NCBI GenBank assembly: GCA_019242465.1
Contig: JAFAVL010000779.1
Coordinates: 1-8,024, forward strand
Source: Chroococcidiopsidaceae cyanobacterium CP_BM_RX_35
GTDB taxonomy: Bacteria; Cyanobacteriota; Cyanobacteriia; Cyanobacteriales; Chroococcidiopsidaceae
DNA: 8,024 nt
Direction: 5' to 3'
The notes below the pieces were generated by a model that saw nothing but the letters and a program-made list of their open reading frames with translations, made no database searches and was not told the origin of the DNA. The translations under genes were made by a program, and so were the position numbers. Of this stretch, positions 1-4,527 are shown in pieces; the first letter of the stretch is position 1; each line of letters starts with the position of its first letter.

Positions 1-210
1 AGTAATAGGCATCAAGATGTTGAGTTGACCAGTGGAGATCTATTTGTCTTCGGTGGGGTTTCCCGAATGGCTTGTCACTCAGTTGTGAAGATTTATCCTG
101 GAACTGCCCCACATGAATTAGGGATGAGACAAGGGAGATTAAGCATCACAATTCGACAAACTGGTCTGACCTCAAAAGGGACTCGTAATCCCTCAGCCTT
201 AAAGCCATGA
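1..210 (+). CDS. AlkB-like 2-oxoglutarate/Fe(II) dioxygenase, 3' end only
   Basis: The frame is open from the first base and gives the last 69 residues of a protein whose start lies outside the window. Visible pattern: SGDLFVFGG (residues 11-19), then SRMACHSV with His26, PGTAP (33-37) and GRLSITIRQTGL (45-56). This matches the C-terminal part of the AlkB family: the 'GD.vvwGG.sR..yHgi' strand carrying the third iron ligand (His26 here), followed by the 'R.N.T.R..G' strand whose two arginines (Arg46 and Arg52 here) bind 2-oxoglutarate. AlkB enzymes oxidatively remove alkyl groups from DNA or RNA bases in the cytoplasm. The HxD half of the iron site would be upstream and cannot be checked. Compared with E. 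coli AlkB, the 'YHG' is 'CHS', a mild change. The TGA stop overlaps the next gene's ATG, so the two are probably one operon. DNA repair is the likely role, but tRNA or other substrates are possible. Confidence 0.85.
   Translation, partial: SNRHQDVELTSGDLFVFGGVSRMACHSVVKIYPGTAPHELGMRQGRLSITIRQTGLTSKGTRNPSALKP
207..210 (+). promoter_or_regulatory. ATGA stop/start overlap (translational coupling)
   Basis: The TGA of the AlkB-like frame (208-210) lies within the ATG (207-209) of the Rpn-like gene in the -1 frame. With no Shine-Dalgarno visible within the usual distance, termination-reinitiation is the likely way the second gene is translated. Confidence 0.75.
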
Positions 211-1055
211 GAACTGATAGCCTGTTTTACGAGTTCTTCAAAACTGTCCCTGGCATCTTCTTCGAGCTGATTGGTCACTCAGCTACAGAAGCCAGCGACT
301 ACGATTTCTGCTCTGTGGAAATTAAAGAACCAAATTTTCGCATTGATGGTGTCTTTGTTCCCAGTAGCAATTCTTCAGCTCAAACTGTCTATTTCGTGGA
401 AGTCCAGTTCCAGCCAGATCAACTGCTCTATCACCGCCTGTTTGCTGAGTTATTTTTGTACCTGGAGCAAAACCCGACAACGAGAAATTGGCAGGCAGTA
501 GTTTATCCTCGACTCAGCCTAGAGCCTAACGAATCAACTTTGCACCGAGCATTGTTAGCAAGTCCTCAAGTGCAACGGATCTATTTAGAAGAGCTGGCAG
601 TGGCAGAGCGATCTCTCGGAATCGGATTAGTGCAGCTAGTCGTGGAGAGAAAAGCCCAAGCTACCAACCGAGCAAGACAGTTGATCGAGCAGAGTCAGCA
701 GGAAACAGTTGCTGGTCTATCCAGACAAGAGATAATAGAATTAATCCAAATCATCATGGTTTACAAGTTCCCCCAACTAGGCAGAGAAGCCATAGAAACT
801 ATGTTAGGGTTAAGCGAATTGAAACAGACGAGAGTTTATCAAGAGGCGCGAGAAGAAGGTCTTCAAGAGGGGCTCCAGCGAGAGACAACCCTGGTCCTGC
901 TTCTCTTAACACGGCGGCTAGGTCAGGTAGCCCCAGAGGTGCGATCGCAGATCCAGCAACTTCCCGTTGAGCAACTGGAAGAGCTGGGGGAAGCATTGCT
1001 AGATTTCTCCTCAGTACAGAATCTAATGGATTGGCTTCAGGAGTATCAGGGGTGA
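207..1055 (+). CDS. Rpn-family / DUF2887 PD-(D/E)XK nuclease with DUF4351 tail
   Basis: This 282-residue protein resembles the cyanobacterial DUF2887 proteins, annotated as Rpn-family recombination-promoting nucleases or putative transposases. It begins with the typical 'DSLFYEFFKTVPGIFFELIG' segment. The likely catalytic acids are Asp47 in FRIDGVF and Glu65 in YFVEVQFQ. The second half-motif is ExQ (Glu65-x-Gln67) instead of ExK; as I recall this is usual in the subfamily, but I cannot confirm it here. Residues 70-110 (DQLLYHRLFAELFLYL, then WQAVVYPR) continue the fold. Residues 205-230 form a charged, Glu/Arg/Gln-rich helix. Residues about 228-282, ending LLDFSSVQNLMDWLQEY, are a DUF4351-like helical tail. 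The start is the ATG inside the ATGA overlap with the AlkB-like gene. No convincing Shine-Dalgarno precedes it, which fits translational coupling. Length is normal and no frameshift is seen. Rpn proteins are DNA endonucleases linked to recombination and, in some cases, phage restriction. The substrate here is unknown. Confidence 0.9.
   Translation: MRTDSLFYEFFKTVPGIFFELIGHSATEASDYDFCSVEIKEPNFRIDGVFVPSSNSSAQTVYFVEVQFQPDQLLYHRLFAELFLYLEQNPTTRNWQAVVYPRLSLEPNESTLHRALLASPQVQRIYLEELAVAERSLGIGLVQLVVERKAQATNRARQLIEQSQQETVAGLSRQEIIELIQIIMVYKFPQLGREAIETMLGLSELKQTRVYQEAREEGLQEGLQRETTLVLLLLTRRLGQVAPEVRSQIQQLPVEQLEELGEALLDFSSVQNLMDWLQEYQG
941..948. repeat. HIP1 octamer GCGATCGC
   Basis: This palindromic octamer is strongly over-represented in many cyanobacterial genomes. 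It lies inside the Rpn gene; a second copy is at 5733-5740. Confidence 0.8.
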
Positions 1056-1073
1056 TTTCGTATACGTAAATTT

Positions 1074-1093
1074 CTTTGAAGAGCTATTCAAAG
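1074..1093 (+). terminator. Weak hairpin after the Rpn gene, possible terminator
   Basis: CTTTGAA (1074-1080) and TTCAAAG (1087-1093) are perfect 7-base arms around a 6-base loop, starting 19 bases after the TGA stop of the Rpn gene. The stem is AT-rich and is followed by a mixed pyrimidine stretch, not a clean T-run. It could therefore be a weak terminator, an mRNA 3'-end stabiliser, or chance. The rest of 1056-1173 holds no recognisable gene; it must include the promoter of the tRNA, but I see no convincing -35/-10 pair. Confidence 0.35.
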
Positions 1094-1173
1094 CAACCTC
1101 CTTTCTGTTGTCTTAATATTGGGACTGAAGCAGAGGTATTTGGAGTCGCTAAATTGAGTAAAAGACCAGTTTG

Positions 1174-1245
1174 GGGTGACTAGCTCAACGGCAGAGCAGC
1201 GGACTCTTAATCCGGTGGTTCAGGGTTCAAATCCCTGGTCACCCA
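1174..1245 (+). tRNA. tRNA-Lys (anticodon CTT)
   Basis: A complete 72-base cloverleaf can be folded by eye. The acceptor stem is GGGTGAC (1174-1180) with GTCACCC (1238-1244) and discriminator A1245. The D-stem is GCTC/GAGC with loop AACGGCA. The anticodon loop is CTCTTAA (1204-1210) with anticodon CTT at 1206-1208. The T-arm is CAGGG-TTCAAAT-CCCTG. The outermost anticodon-stem pair (positions 27-43) would be G-G, leaving four Watson-Crick pairs; all other stems pair perfectly. The 3' CCA is not encoded, which is common in cyanobacteria. The gene lies between the Rpn nuclease gene and a degenerate copy of that gene's 3' end. Confidence 0.97.
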
Positions 1246-1251
1246 TCACTT

Positions 1252-1415
1252 CTACTAGGACAGGTAGCCTCAGAGGTGCATTTGTGAAGCTGGGGCTTAC
1301 TCAATTGCAGCTCCAGCAGCTTAGAGTCGAGCAGTTGGAGGAGTTGGGGGAAGTATTGCTAGATTTTTCCTCAGTGCCAGGTTTGATGGATTGGTTGGAA
1401 GAGCACGAGCCGTAA
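1252..1415 (+). pseudogene. Frameshifted remnant of an Rpn/DUF2887 paralogue (DUF4351 tail)
   Basis: This segment repeats the 3' end of the intact Rpn gene (about 918-1055). It opens in one frame as LLGQVASEVHL, matching RLGQVAPEVRS, then meets a TGA. After a frameshift it continues as LQQLRVEQLEELGEVLLDFSSVPGLMDWLEEHEP, closely matching LPVEQLEELGEALLDFSSVQNLMDWLQEYQG, and stops at TAA 1413-1415. The nuclease core is absent, so this is a diverged, truncated copy of the C-terminal region. A GTG at 1284 preceded by AGAGG (1272-1276) could in principle start a 43-residue C-terminal-only peptide, but those bases also match the ancestral coding sequence. The IS6-type left end begins 3 bases after the stop. 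Decay is the default reading. Confidence 0.8.
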
Positions 1416-1417
1416 GC

Positions 1418-2011
1418 GGTTCTGTCGCAAAAATGATAAAGTGAGAAGGTTTAATTTTCTCTGACCTCGGTCTAAATGGCTTCTCCATCCTTATTCAAGT
1501 GGCGGCACTTTCTGCCAGAGATCATCCTGCTGAATGTGCGGTGGTATTGCCGTTACGCCTTGAGCTATCGAGATTTGGAGGAGATGATGCAAGAGCGAGG
1601 GGTGGAAGTAGATCATTCCACGATCAATTGATGGGTGCTGAAGTATGCTCCGGAATTAGACAAGCGAATTCGACCCCATTTGAGTCCCACCAACGATTCG
1701 TGGCGAGCGGATGAAACTTACATCGAAGTTAAAGGTGAGTGGAAATATCTTTACCGAGCCGTAGATTCAGCGGGTCATACCCTGGATTTTATGCTGAGTG
1801 CAAAGCGGGATGGCAAGGCAGCTGCGCGTTTTTTTCGCAAAGTGCTCAAAGCTCAGCACATCCAAGCTCCACGAGTCATCACGGTGGATAAGAATGCTGC
1901 CTACCCGGTGGCAATTGAGACTTTGAAGGCGGATGAAACACTTGCCGCAGAGACCCGCGGCAGAGCAAGTATTTGAATAATGTGATTGAGCAGGAGCATC
2001 GAAACATCAAA
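1418..2011 (+). mobile_element. Truncated IS6-family insertion sequence (dead)
   Basis: The left end is the IS6-type repeat GGTTCTGTCGCAAA (1418-1431), which resembles the IS26 end GGCACTGTTGCAAA. The transposase reading starts 45 bases beyond it. No matching right end (TTTGCGACAGAACC or similar) is seen anywhere before the next element, and recognisable transposase similarity stops at about 2011. The element has therefore lost its 3' part, and no target duplication can be defined. Confidence 0.8.
1476..2011 (+). pseudogene. IS6-family DDE transposase, nonsense and frameshift mutations
   Basis: From ATG 1476 the frame gives the IS6 N-terminus (FKWRHFLPEIILLNVRWY, then YALSYRDLEEMMQERGVEVDHSTIN). 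It is interrupted at codon 52 by TGA (1629-1631), directly before W. The family normally has Arg-Trp at this place, so a CGA-to-TGA change is the simplest explanation. The same frame resumes with the DDE core: WRADETYIEVKGEWKYLYRAVDSAG (first Asp) and ITVDKNAAYP (second Asp). Near 1955-1965 the frame shifts: the current frame ends in TGA at 1974-1976, while the neighbouring frame continues QSKYLNNVIEQEHRNIK, which contains the expected catalytic Glu. The final 40 or so residues are missing. IS6 transposases make cointegrates through replicative transposition; this copy cannot encode a full protein without recoding. Confidence 0.9.
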
Positions 2012-2084
2012 ATTCCCGTTTCCCAGGCACGCCAAATATGGGTCTCTCGCACCGAGACCTGTTGGAGAATGGATGACGAGAACT
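2012..2084. other. Junction segment between IS remnants with GGTCTC/GAGACC inverted repeat
   Basis: No coding similarity is recognised. GGTCTC (2041-2046) and GAGACC (2054-2059) form a 6-base inverted repeat with a 7-base gap. GAGACCTGTTGG from 2054, read inward towards the IS5-like remnant, has the look of an IS5-type terminus. It could therefore mark that remnant's outer end, but no partner end is present to prove it. Confidence 0.35.
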
Positions 2085-2329
2085 TTAGCTCTGGCAGAAA
2101 TGCCGAAGATTGATCATCGTATAAGCAAGGCTTTTCATGACATAGTGCAACTCGCTGATTCGTTCAAAGCGCAGCAGTAAACGACGGAACTTATCTTCCC
2201 AGGCGAACACCCGCTCGATGGTGAAAAATTGTTTCTGATAAAGAGCTTGCTCGAACAAAGGTTGGCGTCCACGCCTGGGAGCGCGTCTGCCTCGTAGATT
2301 TGCCGGTAGTGATACGGAAGTAGTGGTGG
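2085..2329 (-). pseudogene. C-terminal remnant of an IS5/IS4-like DDE transposase
   Basis: On the minus strand the frame reads LPANLRGRRAPRRGRQPLFEQALYQ, then FFTIERVFAWEDKFRRLLLRFERISELHYVMKSLAYTMINLRHFC, ending in TAA at 2087-2085. The 'ERvFAWedKFRRLLlRFE' block with 'aytmINLRhfc' is the C-terminal signature of IS5/IS4-superfamily DDE transposases; the Glu of IERVF is the likely catalytic Glu. Only about 80 residues remain, and the catalytic Asp residues are absent. The remnant meets the left terminal repeat of the ISKra4-like element at about 2324-2330. The frame stays open to 2474, but beyond that junction it merely reads the neighbouring element out of frame. No N-terminal half is found on the far side of the ISKra4-like element. 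Confidence 0.78.
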
Positions 2330-2352
2330 GAGCGTAACAAATCGACGTGATA
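2330..2352. repeat. Terminal inverted repeat, left copy
   Basis: It begins GAGCGTAACAAATCGACG on the + strand and is a perfect 23-base inverted match to 3770-3792. It lies 13 bases outside the transposase stop codon. Confidence 0.92.
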
Positions 2353-2365
2353 AGATCGTCCAAGT

Positions 2366-3712
2366 CTAAGCCACTAGAGCAGATAGCACGGTCCTTGTCC
2401 CGACTTCTGACCACTGATTGCTGGCCATCATGGCTCGAATTTGCAAAACTTGATGTGCTCCCTCTCGAGTCCACTGCATTTTTCCTGTTCTTTTATGCCG
2501 GGCATTAATTAGTGACTCAATATAAGACTCCGCCACTTGACTAGTAAAAGTTTGACCGGCTTGTTGGCGCTGTTCATAATTCACTAAATAATCCTGATTG
2601 TTTTTGAGATAAGCGGACAATCCCTTGAGCTGGGCTTTCTTCTCTGAGTCTTTTACGTTTTTCCTCATCAAAGCTAACTTAGCTAAAGCAACTTCAGCTT
2701 TACCATGCCAGAGTTCCCATTTAGCACTCTCTAATGATTTCTCAAAGTCTCCTCCTAAAGCTTGATTGACGTTCTGAAATCTCTTGCCAATGTAAAACCA
2801 ATCTAAAATACACTCCAAACTTTGACAATGAGGTTGTAGAGATAATAAAACTGACCAGCAGTTCAGCGCTCCGTCAGCTAATCCAGTCACTTTGGTTTCG
2901 GTACTGATACCTTGCTTTAAAGCGGCATTAATCACATAAGCTTTCATGGTATTTAAGTTATCCTTTACAGCAGAAACAACGCAAGTTTTCTCAATGATTT
3001 GACGGTGATTTTTATCCACCTGTCTGATTTGCTCTGGTCGATAAACCACGGCTGACAAAGCTTCAAAGCTCCGTTGCTGCTTGTCTTGTACTGGGATATG
3101 TCCTCCATCTACCTGCACAATCAACTCAGTAGCAGGAGCAGCACACTCCTCAGATGTAGGAGTTTGATAATTCTGTTGCGCGAGAATTTCTCCGACTTTT
3201 CCCGTGATTCTTTTGACTTGAGTATGATTGTTGATGCTCCGGGAAAAATAGTTAATTTTTGTCAGATTCTTCTGCGCCTCTCTATAACTATATAAAGCTC
3301 CTTGTTCGCATTGTATTTTCCCTAAGTCTGGATGAATAGATGTACCAAATAGCGAATTGACTGTGGGAGAACTTCGCCAACTACACTCGGGATTCTCACA
3401 ACAGTGCTGTTGGATCCTCAGCTCATGGTCACTGAAGACAGCATGAAAATTGGAGGTACGGCTACCATTCTTCTTCAGCTTCTGACCACATAACGGGCAA
3501 ACCTTATTTCCCGAATCTAATAAGCTTGCTTGTTCTGCCAACACGGCATTTTGGACTTTCTCCGATAAAGAGATTTGTTCAGCATGCCGTAATCCTAAGT
3601 CTAAAATTGATGCTGGGCGCTTAATATCATAGGTTTTGATGGTGTCTCGTCTCACCACTTCCTGATTGGAGACTGATACCTTCTCTACAATGATGCGTAA
3701 TTCGTATTCCAT
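2366..3712 (-). CDS. ISKra4-like family transposase
   Basis: A 448-residue DDE transposase. Residues 72-110 carry a Cys-rich, probably zinc-binding module (CPLC at 72-75, then CCENPEC at 104-110), expected to bind the element's ends. The catalytic core follows: Asp202 in VQVDGGHIP, Asp280 in GLADGALNCW, a third conserved Asp304 in ILDWFYIGKRF, and a C-terminal AES-x-IESLINAR segment with Glu399 as the probable catalytic Glu. It ends with the 'KMQWTREGAHQVLQIRA' block. This order (DG, then 'ADGA', then 'LDWfHi', then 'ES.iN.R.K..gM.W...GA..vLq.Ra') is that of ISKra4-like transposases, though group assignment by eye is uncertain. The start is ATG at 3712; only a weak GGG-rich ribosome site precedes it. 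The TAG stop lies just inside the left repeat. No frameshift or internal stop is seen, so the protein may be active. Confidence 0.85.
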   Translation of the reverse strand: MEYELRIIVEKVSVSNQEVVRRDTIKTYDIKRPASILDLGLRHAEQISLSEKVQNAVLAEQASLLDSGNKVCPLCGQKLKKNGSRTSNFHAVFSDHELRIQQHCCENPECSWRSSPTVNSLFGTSIHPDLGKIQCEQGALYSYREAQKNLTKINYFSRSINNHTQVKRITGKVGEILAQQNYQTPTSEECAAPATELIVQVDGGHIPVQDKQQRSFEALSAVVYRPEQIRQVDKNHRQIIEKTCVVSAVKDNLNTMKAYVINAALKQGISTETKVTGLADGALNCWSVLLSLQPHCQSLECILDWFYIGKRFQNVNQALGGDFEKSLESAKWELWHGKAEVALAKLALMRKNVKDSEKKAQLKGLSAYLKNNQDYLVNYEQRQQAGQTFTSQVAESYIESLINARHKRTGKMQWTREGAHQVLQIRAMMASNQWSEVGTRTVLSALVA

Positions 3713-3717
3713 GAGCT

Positions 3718-3730
3718 ACACACCCTGTGT
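3718..3730. repeat. Small palindrome just upstream of the transposase start
   Basis: ACACA-CCC-TGTGT is a perfect 5-base inverted repeat beginning 6 bases upstream of the transposase ATG, where the ribosome site would be. It could fold in the mRNA leader and limit translation, or be an operator. It is short enough to be chance. Confidence 0.3.
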
Positions 3731-3769
3731 GGTCAATGATTTTTCCATATCGTACCACTTCTTGACATG

Positions 3770-3792
3770 TATCACGTCGATTTGTTACGCTC
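3770..3792. repeat. Terminal inverted repeat, right copy
   Basis: It ends GATTTGTTACGCTC on the + strand and is the perfect reverse complement of 2330-2352. It lies 57 bases upstream of the transposase start, so it may also sit in or near that gene's promoter. Confidence 0.92.
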
Positions 3793-4065
3793 TCATCAAA
3801 ATAGTTCGTTCTTTTCCAGGGAAGGCTCAACTTGACCTTGTCGCTCAATATTTCATATCAACTTTTACACAAAACCCGCAACCAGCTGAGTACAAAACAA
3901 TTACTAACTAGGAGCAGAGTTTTGATGCCGACATGAACACTGTCGGCAGTAATTGGTACCGCGGCAATTTCTAAAGAACATTTGATACGAATCCGGATGG
4001 TAAAGTGACACTATTTCAACAGAACTCATTCAACATCACTATTCTGATTTTGCTACCTTTCCTAC
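3793..4065. other. Unassigned spacer between two insertion-sequence genes
   Basis: No frame here resembles a known protein and no tRNA or repeat family is recognised. Short open frames entering it from 3627-3848 (minus) and 3666-3911 (plus) cross the ISKra4-like terminal repeat and are not credible genes. The spacer contains a perfect hairpin at 3926-3948. It may be the decayed rest of the ISAs1-type element or of another mobile element. Confidence 0.5.
3926..3948. repeat. Perfect 8-bp hairpin TGCCGACA-7-TGTCGGCA
   Basis: TGCCGACA (3926-3933) and TGTCGGCA (3941-3948) are perfect complementary arms around TGAACAC. The stem is GC-rich in AT-rich surroundings. There is no T-run on either side, so an intrinsic terminator is unlikely. 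A protein-binding or transposon-end hairpin, or a fragment of a structured RNA, is possible. Confidence 0.6.
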
Positions 4066-4317
4066 TTACCAAATAAATAAAGTCGAGCTGGGGATACCTT
4101 TTGATAAAACTAAAAACCGCTCCAACCATTCGTATTTACTCAATCCATAATTTTCCATGTCCTCCCATCCCTTACCTCCTGCAATCACTGACAAGATTCC
4201 AATAATTAAAATATCTGTGAATACGTGGACACGGCTTCTTTCCACACGTAGGTCTTCTATCTCGCTAAAAATCGATGCCATTTTTTCTGTCATTGCTGTC
4301 GCCTTGGCTAGACTCAA
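4066..4317 (-). pseudogene. N-terminal remnant of an ISAs1-family transposase
   Basis: The minus-strand frame begins MSLAKATAMTEKMASIFSEI and continues EDLRVERSRVHVFTDILIIGILSVIAGGKGWEDMENYG, then WLERFLVLSKGIPSS. This is the ISAs1 (H-repeat-associated) N-terminal domain: 'DpRv.r...h.l.dil.i.ilavicGa.gW..ie.yg..k..wL..fl.l.nGIPshDTf'. Similarity stops right after GIPS, where the family has 'HDTFxRVF'; the frame then runs through STLFIW to TAA. Only 83 of a usual 370 or so residues remain, and the entire DDE core is gone. It is divergent from the downstream kinase gene and is surely non-functional as a transposase. The N-terminal part itself has no internal stop, suggesting fairly recent truncation. 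Confidence 0.82.
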
Positions 4318-4527
4318 GTTTTTTGAGTTTTTAACTGTTTTGGAGATTTGAAACCTGATACCATCAAACTAACTCATTCCGTTCAATAGACACTTTCCTC
4401 CCTTAGCATACTACTCAAAATCTTTAATACTTGAATCTCTGCTAACTTACAATGGAAAAACATCTGTATTCTTCGTTACAAACTTAGATGCGCTTACCCT
4501 GCTTGCTACTCATCTGGGGAGAATTTT
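4318..4527. promoter_or_regulatory. Intergenic region upstream of the kinase gene
   Basis: AT-rich, with no open frame of note. It should carry the promoter of the downstream gene. A -10-like TACAAT is present at 4448-4453, but it has no good -35 at 16-18 bases (the closest is TTTAAT at 4423-4428, 19 bases away), so promoter assignment is weak. No ISAs1-type terminal repeat was recognised. Confidence 0.3.
4516..4521 (+). promoter_or_regulatory. Ribosome binding site supporting the GTG start
   Basis: GGGGAG (4516-4521) lies 6 bases before GTG 4528. The next in-frame ATG would fall inside the conserved kinase lobe, so this site fixes the GTG as the start. Confidence 0.75.

Larger units (their letters stand above)
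2330..3792 (-). mobile_element. Complete ISKra4-like insertion sequence
   Basis: The element is bounded by 23-bp perfect inverted repeats (2330-2352 and 3770-3792), giving 1463 bp with a single transposase gene on the minus strand. The repeat match can be stretched outward to 2324 and 3798 with two mismatches. Flanks at either boundary do not give a convincing target duplication; the best is AAGTAG against AAATAG at the wider boundary. Rearrangement after insertion, or insertion without duplication, is therefore possible. Gene and both ends look intact, so this is the only element in the window likely to be mobile. Confidence 0.85.

Noticed and set aside
93..278. Minus-strand frame antisense to the AlkB/Rpn overlap
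   Set aside because: It is antisense to two frames with clear family signatures and shows no domain of its own.
1176..1415. Open frame of 79 codons starting inside the tRNA
   Set aside because: Its first part is the tRNA read as protein; only the 3' part resembles a real protein (the Rpn tail), so it is not a gene as a whole.
1629..1631. In-frame TGA as selenocysteine or programmed readthrough
   Set aside because: No selenocysteine insertion element is visible, the family has Arg here, and the gene has further lesions.
1499..1714. Plus-strand open frame of 71 codons
   Set aside because: It is out of frame with the recognisable IS6-type transposase and its product has no family resemblance.
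1986..2180. Plus-strand open frame of 64 codons
   Set aside because: It crosses the end of the IS6-type similarity and reads antisense through the IS5/IS4-like remnant; no coherent protein.
2330..2474. Upstream extension of the IS5/IS4-like remnant's open frame
   Set aside because: This part overlaps the ISKra4-like terminal repeat and the 3' end of its transposase in another frame, so it is not transposase sequence.
3074..3295. Plus-strand frame of 73 codons within the ISKra4-like transposase
   Set aside because: It is antisense to a well-supported gene and has no recognisable domain.
3627..3911. Short frames on both strands across the right ISKra4-like end
   Set aside because: They overlap the transposase start or cross the terminal repeat and show no similarity to a known family; they are unlikely to be genes.
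4157..4351. Plus-strand frame antisense to the ISAs1 remnant
   Set aside because: The opposite strand has the clear transposase signature; this frame has none.
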